Assembly (NCBI RefSeq): GCF_003086295.3
Contig: NC_092044.1
Span: 72,778,528-72,842,527 of the forward strand
Reading direction: 5' to 3'
DNA from: Arachis hypogaea
Lineage: Eukaryota; Streptophyta; Magnoliopsida; Fabales; Fabaceae
Length of the DNA: 64,000 nt
Shown here: one piece after another, positions 45,318 to 56,662 of the stretch
Layout: the number at the start of each line of letters is the position of its first letter
Position numbering within the stretch: position 1 is the stretch's first letter
Translations under genes and position numbers: made by a program
The notes under the pieces: generated by a model
Database searches by the model: none
What the model was told of the DNA's origin: nothing
Seen by the model: only the letters and a program-made list of their open reading frames with translations

Positions 45318-48300
45318 TAGCTATAGTACCTTCTTAGGTTACAGGCATGCCATGACCTTGGTAGCTCTCGCCCTTCGAGATTGGACACCTTATAGTAACC
45401 TTTCCCAGTACTTTTGCAACTCGATATGGTCTTTTCCAATTAGCTGCTAACTTACCTTCTCCTGACCGACCTGTTCCGATATTATTTCGGATTAAGATGA
45501 GATCATTGGTTGAAAAGCTTCTCTGGACTACCTTCTAATTATACCTCAAAACCATTCGACGCTTTAGTGCTTCCTCTCTAATCCGAGCTCTTTCTCGAAC
45601 TTCTGGAAGTAGGTCGAGCTCTTCCTTTTGAATTTGGGAGTTGGCGTCTTCATTGTAGAGGATCGCTCTGCCTATCCTTCTTCTATCTCCACAGGAATCA
45701 TTGCCTCCATTTCATAAGCAAGTCGGAAGGGTGATTCTCCAGTGGTAGAGTATGGAGTTGTCTGATATTCCCATAAGACTTGTGGGAGTTCCTCAGCCCA
45801 AGCTCCCTTTGCATCCTGTAGCCTCCATTTTAACCCGGCCAATATGAATTTGTTGGCAGCCTCTGCCTGTCCGTTGGCCTATGGGTGTTCTACAGAGGTG
45901 AATTGGTGCTTTATCTTAAGGTCAGCTACCAATTTCCTGAAACCCATGTCGGTGAACTGAGTGCCATTATCTGTGGTGATAGAGTAAGAAACCCCAAACC
46001 TTGTGATAATGTTTCTATATAGAAATTTCTGACTTCTTTGAGCGGTGACAGTAGCTAATGGCTCTGCTTCAATCTATGCTTACAATGAGGAACTTAACTT
46101 GCCCTGAACCCTGGGGAAAGGGTCCGAGGAGGTCGAGTCCCAACTTTGCAAATGACTAGGGCGATGTAACACAAATGAGCTCCTCAAGTGGAGCTATATG
46201 GAAGTTGGCGTGCTTCTGACATGGCAGACATGTCTTGACGAACTCTGTGGCTTCCTTTTGCAAGGTCGGCTAGTAAAAACCAGCTCGAAGTACCTTTCTA
46301 GAAAGAGCTCGTGCCCTAAGGTGGTTGCCGCACATCCCGCTGTGAACTTCCTCGAGGACTTCCCTTATAGCAGAAGTCGAGATACATTTTAGGAGGGGTG
46401 CCGAAATCCCTCTCCTATATAACATGTTGTCTACTATGGTGTAATACTGTGCTTCTCGTACTAACCTTTTCGCCTCTCTTTTGTCTGTGGTGAGCGTTTC
46501 ATACTTGAGGTAGTTGATTATGAAAGTCATCCATCCTTGATCCTGTCCTGATATGGCTAGGATCTCCTCTTCCTCCAAGATCGATGGACTTTGCAGTGTT
46601 TCTTGGATGAGGCTTCTATTATTATCCCCTGGTTTGGTGCTGGCTAGTTTTGAAAGTGCATCAGCTCGGGCATTTTATTCCCGGGGTATATGTCGGACCT
46701 CATATCCCTTAAATTGTCCGAGCTGTTCTCTGGTTTTGTCCAGGTATTTTTTTCATGGTGGGATCTTTAGCTTGATAGCTCCCTTCTATTTGTGAGGTGA
46801 TTACCTGTGAGTCACTGAAGACGGTAAATTTTTGAACTCCCACTTCCTTAGCCAGCCTCAGACCAACCAATAGAGCTTCATATTCGGCATGGTTATTTGA
46901 GGCAGGGAACTCAAACTTTAATGAGAGCTCGATTTGAGTTCCTTGATCGTTTTCTAGAATTACGCCTGCACCACTTCTGGCTTTGTTCGAGGAGCCATCC
47001 ACATAAAGGTTCCACTCTGTGGGGGTGCCCGGGGTGTCAGTGTATTCTATGATGAAGTCAGCCAGATACTGTGACTTAATGGCTGTTCGAGCCTCGTATT
47101 TGAGGTCAAATTTGGATAACTTGACTGCCCACTGTAGGATTCTTCCAGCTAGATTTGTTTTCTGTAGGATACCCTTTATGGGCTGGGTGGTCCGTATTCT
47201 AATAGTGTGAGATTGAAAATATGGGCGGAGTCGTTGAGAAGTGAGTATAAGGGCGTATGCGAACTTTTTTATCTTTTGATAGTTTAGTTCAGCCCCTTGT
47301 AGGGCTTTACTAATAAAGTAAATGGGTTGTTGCCCACTTTCATCTTCTCTGACTAGTGTTGATGCTATTGCCTGACTTCCTATGGCGAGATATAGTATGA
47401 GTTCCTCGCCTTCCCGTGGTCGAGTAAGGATTGATGGTTGCCACAAAAACTTCTTAAAATCCTGGAAGGCTTGTTCACATTTTGGGGTCCATTCAAACCT
47501 TTTTCCCTTTCTTAGTGTTGTATAGAAGGGGAGAGATCTTAAGGATGATCCAGCTAAAAATCTGGATAGGGCTGCTAGTCTTCCGTTGAGCTGCTGTACC
47601 TCTTTGACATAGGTCGGGCTTTTCATGTTGAGTATGACCTGGCATTTATCTGGGTTTGCCTCGATTCATCTCTGGGTGAGCATGAAGCCCAAGAATTTGC
47701 CAGCTTCTACCGCGAAGGTGCACTTTGCGGGGTTAAGTCGCATCCCATACTTTCTTATTGTGTTGAACACTTTTGTGAGATTGGATAACAATGATTCCTC
47801 CCTTTGTGTTTTTACCAGCATGTCATCTACATAAACCTCCATTAGCTTTCCGATGTGATCGGTAAAAACTTTATTCATCAATCTTTGGTATGTGGCTCCT
47901 GCATTCTTAAGTCTGAAAGGCATGATTACTTTATTCATCAGTCTTTGGTAAAAACTTTATTCATCAATCTATACCAGGCATGTCTGTGGCCTTCCAAGCA
48001 AAGAGGTCGGAATTGTCCTTCAAGAACTGTATCAGTAGCTCTTTGAGGTCCTCCTTCATGGTTGCTCCTATATTTGTTACTTTGTCTTGAGTATTCCCCA
48101 TCCGAACTTCTTCGGTCTCCCCTTCTGGTTGGGGACGAAGCTCGTCACGAGCTCGAACTCCCCCGAGTTCAATAGTGTTGGCTTCTTTTCCTCTGAGGTT
48201 ACCTTTATGGTTCAGACTTTCGTTGTAACAGTGTCGTGCGAGTTTTTGGTCTTCCTTTATGGTGGAGATCCCTTCTGAGGATGGGAACTTCATGCACAAA

Positions 48301-48795
48301 ATGTGGAGTGGAGACTACTACGGCGAGCTGGTTCAGCGTTGTCTGACCTATTAGGGCATTGTAAGCTGAGCTCATGTCAACTACGATGTAGTCTATGCTT
48401 AGTGTCCTAGACCTTGTTCCTTTTCCAAAGGTTGTGTGTAATGAGATGTACCCCAGTAGCTGGATCGGGGCATCTCCAAGTCCAAATAAGCTATTTGGGT
48501 ATGCTCTGAGCTCTTGTTTTTGCAGGCCGAGTTTGTCGAAGGCGGATTTGAATAGTATATCCGCGGAGCTTCCCTGTTCGACCAACGTTCGATGGAGGTT
48601 GGCATTAGCTAATACGATTGTAATGACCACAGGGTCGTCATGTCCAGAGATGATGCTTGCGGCGTCTTCTTGAGTGAAGGTAATAGTGGGGAGGTTGGAC
48701 GACTTATCGCTGTTTCCGACGTGGTACACCTCTTTAAAGTGTCTTTTACAAGATGACTTGGAGATCCCTCCACCTGTAAAACCTTCATTGATCAT
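45318..48795 (-). pseudogene. Element A pol, broken
   Basis: Protease near 48560 reads LVEQGSSADILF, with Glu where the catalytic Asp is expected. Reverse transcriptase keeps only the palm end (YVDDMLVKT near 47820); the fingers region is deleted near 47940-47965. RNase H: FYTTLRKGKRFEWTPKCEQA and on, then a second RNase H with YVDGSS, AEYEALLVGLRLAKE and SDSQ (about 46780-47000). Integrase: zinc segment EVHSGMCGNHLRARA (about 46330), core with LDLLGPFP (about 46110) and TTDNGTQF (about 45965), and C-terminal RPYRV, stop at 45318-45320. Many stops and frame changes. Confidence 0.9.
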
Positions 48796-50063
48796 GTGAA
48801 TGTGTCTTTCAGGTGTGTGAGGGGGACGGCTCGTCCGACCTCTTCATCCCTTTTTTTCTTTTTTGGTTCATTCGCTGTACTGGCTAAGAACCGATCTAAT
48901 CTTCCTTCTCGGGCTAACTCTTCTATGACATTCTTTAGGTCGTAGCACTCGTTGGTAGGGTGCCCATAGATTCGGTGGTATTCACAATACTCTGTCTGAC
49001 TTCATCCTCTCTTGTGTTTAATTGGGCGAGGTGGTGGGATCTTCTTAGTGTTGCATATCTCCCGGTAAACGTCCACAAGAGACACCCGAAGGGGGGTGTA
49101 GTTGTGGTACTTTCTAGGTTTCTCAGTAGGTTGGTCTTCTTTCTTCTTGGACTATTTATCCTTGTCCCGAGGCGGGTAGGATAATCCAGTCTTTGAGGTT
49201 TCTCCTTATCGAAGTTCTCTTCCATATTAATGTATTTTTCGCCCGTTCTTGAACCTCGTTGAGAGATGTTGGATGTTTTTCGGATATGGACTAAAGGGTC
49301 CTTCTCGTAGGCCATTGATGAGACCCATGATGGCTGCTTCTGTAGAGAGATTCTGTATGTCAAGGCATGCTTTATTGAATCTTTTCATATAACTGTGGAG
49401 GCTCTCCTGATCTCCTTGTTTAATATCTAGTAGGCTTGGAGCGTACTTGGTTTTATCCTTCTGGATGGAGAACCTAGCTAGGAACTTCTTGGCAAGGTCA
49501 TCAAAGCTTGCAATCGACCTCGGCGGCAAGCTGTTGAACCACTTTAGTGCTATTTTGGTCAAGGTTGTCGGGAAAGCTTTACAACGGATTGCATCCGAGG
49601 CATCCGTAAGATACATCCGACTTCTAAAATTGCTAAGATGATGGCTAGGATCAGACGTGCCATCATATGGGGTCATGTCAGGAGCTTTGAAGTCTTTGGG
49701 GACTTTAGCTTTCATGATCTCCTTTGTGAGCGGGTCTTGATCCTTGTGTGGACTATCTTCGCAATTGGATTGGGTGGTCTTAGTTTTGAGGTCGGTTTCG
49801 AGCTTTAGGAGCTTCTCCTCTAGCTCTCGACGCCATCTCATTTCTCTTTGGAGGTCTCTCTTGGCCTCTCGCTGCCATGCAGCTTCCTGTTCGAGTTGAC
49901 TAAGGCGATCCTAATGTTAACAGATTGCATCCAAGATTTCTGTGTTTGGGGTTTGCTTGTCTCCCTTGGATTGGGGTATGTCCTTTGACGCAGCATCCGT
50001 GTTTTTAAGCGGCGTTCTATCTTCCAGACTGAAGTTATGATCGTTGTCAGGGTTGTCTGCCAT
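48796..50063 (-). pseudogene. Element A gag, broken
   Basis: ATG at 50063-50061 (MADNPDNDHNFSLEDR). Central gag domain at about 49330-49690 (KAFPTTLTKIALKWFNSLPP, FDDLAKKFLARFS) and a C-terminal CEYHRIYGHPTNEC zinc-binding segment at about 48925-48980. Stops near 49915 and a frame change near 49230. It lies directly downstream of the primer site. Confidence 0.88.
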
Positions 50064-50086
50064 GATGGTGGGATGACTTCCTGGTT

Positions 50087-50103
50087 CCCCGGCAACGGTG
50101 CCA
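50087..50103 (-). other. Primer binding site of A, tRNA-Asp type
   Basis: Minus-strand TGGCACCGTTGCCGGGG, one mismatch to tRNA-Asp, one base after the LTR. Confidence 0.82.
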
Positions 50104-50104
50104 A

Positions 50105-50570
50105 TGTTCCGAGGGTTACCTGAAACTGAAGGTCGATGTCGGACGAGATCTTCTGTCGTGGCCAGAGCTGTTGTGTCTGACTTGCTGGATCGGGCAGTGC
50201 TGCTGATCCTTGATCACTGGAGCAAGGGACTCCGATGCTTAAGTTAGCACGTGCTTTAGGTAGGTTTTTTGTAGAATCAGAGTATGAGTTATACCTGAGT
50301 GCTCCAGCGTATTTATAGTAGCGTTGGATGACCTTCCTTTGAGATAAGTTTGTTATCTTATCTTATCTTTTGTGGGTGAAGTCACCTTATCTTTTTGGCC
50401 AGCTGCCTTTAGAGTGGGCTGCGTTCCTTTGTTTGGGCCTGCTTGGGTCTCTGTGGAGATGTTGGTCGAGCTCTTTAGGGAGAGGTCGGCATCAACCAAC
50501 CTTTATGTGAGGTCGGTCGTTCTTGTCTTCGTTCAACCTGGATCATGTAGCTCGACCCAGGATATGAACA
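50105..50570 (-). repeat. 5' LTR of element A (466 bp)
   Basis: Minus strand begins TGTTCATATCCTGGGTC and ends TAACCCTCGGAACA (TGTT...AACA ends). Short LTR with a TATA box at 50310-50317. The 3' LTR is outside the window, so the expected CCAAG duplication cannot be checked. Confidence 0.82.
50310..50317 (-). promoter_or_regulatory. Predicted TATA box of the A LTR
   Basis: Minus-strand TATAAATA in a GC-richer context, about 200 bp before the gag side of the LTR. Confidence 0.55.
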
Positions 50571-51659
50571 CCAAGCAACCAAAAATAAAATAGGATAAAA
50601 AATAGCAGATTAAAATTACTCTTAAAGATATCAATGACGCTTAACTCCACTCATCTAAATGGGGCAATTAGCTTCTTGATTTCTGAATAGTGTTGGCATC
50701 TCACTTTCCTTTGAAGGTCAAAAATATTGGCATCTCTTGGAATTGGAATTCGGATGATATTATTGATTCTCCTAGTTGAGTTTTTCTTGATTCTTGACCC
50801 AGAGTTTCTTTTGGTGCTTTAGACCTTTTAGCCTAGCCGTGATCCCATCCGTTTTGTTTTTTAGTACTACCACCGGATATATAAACGCCACATGCACATA
50901 ACTGGGTAAACCCAATTGGATTGTAATTCAGCTTTACTAGAATTCCTAGACAATGGTACCTAGGGTTCTTAGGTGTACTCTTTTCTTTCTTTTGCATTGG
51001 TTCACGACTTTAACCGCTCAGTCTCAAGCTTTTCACTTGACACCTTCAGGTCATAAGCATATAGTCAGGGAAAGCAATTCATTTGAACTTTTAGGCCTTT
51101 TTATCGTGAAGCCCTCCTAAATATTGATGCTCAAAGTCTTGGATCCGAGCTCTCCTTTTCCTTCATTTTGAGCTTTATTGGATTTTTCTCTTGCGTTTTC
51201 TTTTGGCTTTTTCTTTTGATTTTTTCCTCATCTTTCTCTCTCTTTTTTTGCCTTTTTCTGCTGTTTCTTTTTCTCCAAGAATTAATTATTTTTTATTTTT
51301 CAGAGAATCAATATTACTTCTCTAAATCCACTGTTCTTCAAGAGCCAATACACTTAACTTCACTATCAAATATGCACAGTTAATTCATAAATTCAGAAAA
51401 TCAATGCAAGGCTACCACATCAAAATAATTAGAACATAGTCATGATGTACTCAAAAATCATGCATTTACCACTTTTTAAAAAAATTTCTTTTAAATTTGG
51501 TGACGGATACATTAGATATCTTTTAACTGTGAAGTACTTGAAAATAAAAATCTAAAGCAGAATCCTAAGAGTGATCATGCAAAAGCTAGAATGGAAATCA
51601 GAAAAAATGGAATGAAATACTGAAAAAAGGAAAGAAAGGGGGAATGAAACTTAACCACC
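50571..51659 (-). other. 3' non-coding region of element F
   Basis: No ORF. A copy of the shared stretch (minus strand CATGTGGCGTTTATATATCC, then GGTGGTAGTACT) lies at about 50863-50895, 3' of a segment that also resembles D 21190-21270 (AAGAACCCTAGG, AAAGCTGAATTACAATC). Confidence 0.65.
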
Positions 51660-51722
51660 TTAGTACTGATGGTTGCTCATGCTGTGCTTCTGTGAAGATA
51701 ATTCATCTTCCCTTGGTGCCAT
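51660..51722 (-). pseudogene. Stump of the extra ORF in F (20 codons plus stop)
   Basis: Minus-strand ATG following GAGGACAAGCAAAATTTTT and AAGTTTAGTGTTG, as before the D ORF. It reads MAPRE at the start and ends NHQY-stop-GG, like the D end (RHH-stop followed by GG). I infer an internal deletion of about 1.1 kb that fused the two ends. Confidence 0.5.
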
Positions 51723-51837
51723 TGATAACAATAAAAACCTAGAGCTCGCTCTACAACACTAAACTTAAAAATTTTGCTTGTCCTCAACCAAAGAAAACTA
51801 AAAACATAAGGTAAGAGTGTTAAAAAAGGATGAAGAA

Positions 51838-52030
51838 TTCTGGCGTTCAACGCCAAGAATGGGCGTTGAATGCCCAAAGGGGACCAAAAATTGTTTCAGA
51901 GCTCCTCCTGAATGGGCGTTAGATGCCCCAGTTGCTCCTATTCTGGTGTTCAACACCAGTAAGTACTTCTCAGCAGGCGTTGAACGCCCAGCTTCCTCCT
52001 TGTCTAGCGTTCAATGCCAGCAAGGGGGCT
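51838..52030 (-). repeat. GGCGTTCAACGCC palindrome cluster in F
   Basis: Seven copies of the GGCGTT-C/G-AACGCC type, with changes such as GGTGTTCAACACC where both arms changed together. Same place as in D (between polyprotein and extra ORF). Confidence 0.75.
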
Positions 52031-52197
52031 CTCTCCAGGGTATTCTGTTTTCCATCTCAAGCATCTCTGTCTCTGTTCTAAGTGCTGTACATGATCACAA
52101 ATGTTTAAAAAGCAAGGGAGAAACTATGAAAATAAACTAAAATAAACTCAATTGAAAAGAATAAAAGAAAGAGAAACAAAAGTACTCTACTCATAGT

Positions 52198-52240
52198 TAG
52201 GTTGCCTCCCAACAAACGCTTCTTTAATGTCATTAACTGG
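52198..52240 (-). promoter_or_regulatory. Conserved post-polyprotein hairpin motif, F copy
   Basis: Minus-strand GTTAATGACATTAAAGAAG, CGTTT and GTTGGGAGGCAACCTAAC (one mismatch in the stem), 13 bp after the integrase stop. Confidence 0.6.
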
Positions 52241-52252
52241 ACTTTATTGTAC

Positions 52253-53484
52253 TCATGTCAGCACCAGGTTAGATCTCTCTTGCTCAAACTCACCACCCAA
52301 GTAGTGTTTTACTCTCTGGCTATTAACTGTGAATCTTTCATCGAAATGTCTGCTTTGATGTTCTACATGACCATAAGGTGACACTACAGTGACCACAAAA
52401 GGTCCCGTCCAACGTGATTTGAGCTTCCCAGGGAAGAGCTTGAGTCTAAAATTGAAGAGTAAAACTTTTTGGCCAGGTTCAAAGACTTTGGAAGATATCT
52501 TCCTATCATGCCACTTTTTGGCTCTTTCCTTATAGATTTTTGCATTCTCGAATGCAGCAAGGCGGAATTCATCCAACTCATTCCGCTGGAGCAACTAATT
52601 GGCCGGTATGGTGACATCCCTATATTGGTCTTGAAAGTTGTCCTGTATGCCCATAGAGCATCATCGAGCTTCCTTGCCCAATCTTTTCTAGAGGTTCTCA
52701 CTGTTCTTTCTAGGATTCTTTTTAGTTCCCTGTTGGAGACCTCAGCTTGCCCATTTATCTGTGGATGATATGGAATTGCTACTCTCTGGCGAACACCATA
52801 ACGGTGTAGTTAGGAGTCAAGATGTTTGTTATAGAAATGACTGCCTCCATCACTAATCAGTGTTCTTGGGACACCAAACCTGCTGAAGATGTATTTCTGA
52901 AGAAACTTCATCACTTCTTGAGTATCATTAGTGGGTGATATGACTGCCTCAACCCATTTAGACATGTAATCCACTTACACAAGGATGTTATCCTTTGAAT
53001 ATGAAGGTGGGAAAGGTCCCATGAAGTCTATACCCTATACATCAAACAGCTCAACCTCTAGTATCCCTTGCTGAGGCATGTCATGACTATAAGGGAGATT
53101 TCCAGCCCTTTGGCAATTATCATAGTTACGTACAAACTTTTGGACATCCTTGAAGAGTGTTAGCAAGTAGAAACAACTTTGAAGGACTTTGGTGGCTGTC
53201 CACTCACCTCCGAAGTGTCCTCCATAGTCTAAGCCATGGCAATGGCATAAGATCATCTGTGCTTCTTCTTCAGATACACAACAGCGGATTATTCCGTCTG
53301 AGCATCTCTTAAAAAGATATGGTTCATCCCACAGGTAGTACTTTGCATCGTGCATGAGCTTCTGAGCTTGCTTTCTACTGTATTCTTTGGGGATGAACCT
53401 TATGGGCTTGTAATTTGCAATGTCTGCAAACCAAGGTGCTGTTCGAATTGCAAAGCGTTGCTCATCAAGAAAGGTTTCGGTACC
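52253..53484 (-). pseudogene. Element F integrase part, broken
   Basis: Zinc segment (CHGLDYGGHFGGEW ... NYDNCQRAGN) near 53115-53235, core with a degraded DFMGPFP near 53010 and IISDGG-like segment near 52845, C-terminal [10 protein letters not shown] near 52400. Stops near 53034, 52975 and 52812 and frame changes near 52600-52700. The coding frame enters from the RNase H part at 56658 once the solo LTR is removed. Confidence 0.85.
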
Positions 53485-56400
53485 TGACGGAGAAAAAATG
53501 TCGGTAAAGGTTTTCACAAAAATAACGCGTTGCAAGTATAGTTCTAAACCGACAATTAAACCTCAATAAATATTTAAATTGTTTGTCACTTAAGCAACCC
53601 CAATAAAATTAACCGAAGTATTTAAACCTCGGGTCGTCTCTCAAGGAATTGCAGGGAAGTGTTTATTATTGGTTATGATAAAGTATATTTTTGGGTTTTG
53701 TGATAAGTGACAAGTAACGTAAATAACAAGGAAATAAAATAAAAACTAAGAAAAGTTCTAACAAGGATTGAGAATTGGAATTCCTATCCTTATTATCATC
53801 ATCAATTGCGATGATAATTAACTTTTGCTCTCACTTAGTTAACCTCTAACAATGAAGGAAAGTCAAGTGAGCAAAATCAACTTAAGTTCACAAGTCCTAA
53901 TCAAATATTAGATTTAGTGAAGTCTAAGCTAACTAGCAATTTTCAATCACCAATCAACAAAAGAATTTTAATAACTCAAGAGTCTCTAATTGATCAATCC
54001 AAGTTAAGAACATAAAAATCTAATTTAAAGTCCAACCAAGCATTTTATCAAACACTTAGAAGGCATAAAATAAGAACAGAGAAAACTAACAAGACATAGC
54101 AAAATCTAAGACTACCAAAGCAAGGAAACAACAATAGCAAGACAATTGAACAATAAGAAATGTGAAACATAAATTGCATTAATGAAAGTTGAGAGTAACA
54201 CATGAGTTCATAAACTAAATTAGCAAAATAAAAGAATCAATATGAGAAATAAATAACTAAAGTGCTAGAACAAATAGGAGTAGAAGAAAACTAAATTAAA
54301 GCAAGGTAGAATTCTAAAATTGAGAAGGAACAAGACTAAAAACCCTAAAACCTAGAGAGAGAAGAGAGTCTCTCTCTCTAGAAAACTACATCTAAAACCT
54401 AATGTTATGTGAATGAAAGCATGAATGATTGATTCCCCCTTCCAGCCTCACTCTGCAGCCTCTAATCAGTATTTTCGGGCCTTGATGAAGCCACATTTCA
54501 TGATATTTATTTGCTCTAATTTGGTGGATTTCATCAACTTTTCATGCATTTATCCATTGAAATAGCATAGTTTCATGATGTCTTTCTAATTTGTGCTTAA
54601 TTGTGAAAACATGCTTTTTAGACCTTAAAATAGCTAAAATTAATTCACTCTAATCCCATTTGGTGCCTTCATGTATTTATTTTAGGTTTCCAAGGCAAGT
54701 TTGGGATGGAAGAAGTGAAGAGAAAAGCATGCAAAAGGGAGAAATCATGAAGAAAATGAAGTTTGGAAACTTCTGCAAGGGTGGATATGCACAGTGATGC
54801 GTGCGTACGCACAGCGGTGACTTTGTGCAAGGATGCGTACGTACCAAATGTCATGCGTACGCACGATGGGAATTCTGTGCAACCGTGCATACGCACCGTA
54901 GGTTGTGCGCGCACGCGTGCATATGCGTGAGGTCATCAATTGCAAATCACTGGGGATGATTTTTGGGTCTCCAAAAGCCCAATCCAACTCATTTCTGAAG
55001 CTATTTGAAGCCAAATTGAAGGAGGATGAAAGGGGGAGCACTTAGGTTTAGGTTTTTACATGTTTTTGTTAGTTTTCTAGAGAGAGAAGCTCCTATTTCT
55101 CTCTATAATTAGGATTTTTATCTTTATTCTCTCTTTAATTTCTCTCTTTAATTCTTGTTTAATTGTAGTTTCATTTACATTTTCTTGTTCTATTGCCTTT
55201 AGTCTCTTTGTTTCCTTTGTTAATCTCTCTTTTATGCTCATTTTAGTTGTATGAACGCACTTGTCACTTTTAATTTCCTTTAATGCAAATTTGATATTTA
55301 TGTTTCTTTGATGTTCATTTGAGTTGTTATTTTCAATTTCATGCAATTAGTAGTTATAGGATTTATTTTTATTGCAATTTATGACATATTTCCTTTTATG
55401 CATGTTAGGTGTTTGATAAAATGTCTCTTATAGTTTTTGTCTAGTTTTTCATACTCTTGGCTTGGAATTGGATAATTAGGTGAACTTGAGTCATGGATGT
55501 CCATTAGATATTGTGATTAGGATTGTTAGTTGGTTTGGTTTCCACTAATGCTAGTCCTTCACTAAGTTAATTAGTGAGTTGATTAGGACTTGTGGATTGA
55601 TATCAATTATGCCCTTTTGACTTATTCTCGATATTAGGATAGACTAATTGGGATTAATTCTTAGCCATTATCATGTTTGCGGTCTATGATTATGATAGGA
55701 ATCCTTAATTCCCAACCCATGCCAAGAGTTCTTTTTGTCATTAAATTTCCATTTTCATTACTTTAATTGCTTTGCATTTAATGCCCTCACATGCTTATCT
55801 ACTTCCTTGCATTTTAATTTCTTGCCAATTGCCATAGAATTCCCTTGCTTCCCTTTCATTTCAATCCCTAGGGAGAACGACCCGAAAATTCAAACTCCCA
55901 GTTATTTATTTTGTATTGTGACTTATTCTTTGAATTAAACTTTGATATTGAAAGTTAGTTGTTGATTTGGCTATACATACAACGAATGATTTCTATTTTG
56001 AGAAATTCTGAATCAATGACAAATTCTCACTCATCAGGCCTGAAATTAGGTCAAAAGCAGCCCAGAAATCGCCCCCAGTGTTTTTTGTAATTGCATCACG
56101 TGACGCTCTGCCATGCGTACGTGTTGCCCACGCGTACGCATCGCTGCACAAATTCCGGGTCACGTGTATGCGTCATCCATGCATACGCGTCGCTTGCCTC
56201 TTGCACTAATCATGCTGATTTTGCGACATGCTCGCATAGGTGACGCATATCATTTTTGAAGCCCCGGATGTTAGCTTTCTAACGCAACTAGAACTGCCTC
56301 ATTCGGACCTCTATAGCTCAAGTTATGATCGATTTAGTACGAAGAGGTCAGGATTGACAGCTTAACAATTCCTTCAATTTCTTATGTTCCTTCCACTTTT

Positions 56401-56657
56401 GCATGCTTCCTTTCCATCCTCTAAGCCCTTCCTGCCCTATAAAGCCTGAAAACACCTAAGAAACATATCACAACATCAAATGGTAATAAGAGAGGATTAA
56501 AATTAGCAAATTTAAGGCCAAAGAAGCATGTTTTCAATCATAGCACAAAATTAGGAAGGAAAATATAAAACATTCAAATTCTATGAATAAGTGTGAGGAT
56601 AATGGATAAAATCCACTCAATTCAGTACAAAATAAACCGTAAAATAGCAGTTTATCA
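53485..56657 (-). mobile_element. Solo LTR G, split by solo LTR H
   Basis: Minus strand begins TGATAAACTGCTATTTTACG and ends TTTTTTCTCCGTCA. Flanked by GTACC (53480-53484) and ATACC (56658-56662), a duplication with one later change. Without H it is about 1.6 kb. The other LTR and internal part are absent. Contains GCGTACGCAT palindromes near 56110-56190. Confidence 0.85.
54483..56036 (+). mobile_element. Solo LTR H (1554 bp)
   Basis: TGATGAAGCCAC ... TCTCACTCATCA with a perfect GGCCT duplication at 54478-54482 and 56037-56041. Related to the LTR of element I at 57633. U3 holds GTGCGTACGCAC-type palindromes at about 54784-54930. Confidence 0.9.
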
Positions 56658-56662
56658 ATACC

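Larger units (their letters stand above)
44960..50570 (-). mobile_element. TAT-lineage element A, right part with gag-pol and 5' LTR
   Basis: Order on the minus strand: LTR 50570-50105, primer site, gag, protease, reverse transcriptase with a large deletion, two RNase H domains and integrase. The double RNase H (Ty3 type plus an archaeal-type second domain) is the hallmark of the TAT lineage. 44960-45317 is the non-coding start of the 3' region, cut from 1-2547 by B. Confidence 0.9.

Noticed and set aside
54478..54482. The same GGCCT duplication at solo LTR H and composite B as a sign of one event
   Set aside because: The LTRs are unrelated and 10-50 kb apart; a shared 5-mer is plausible by chance.
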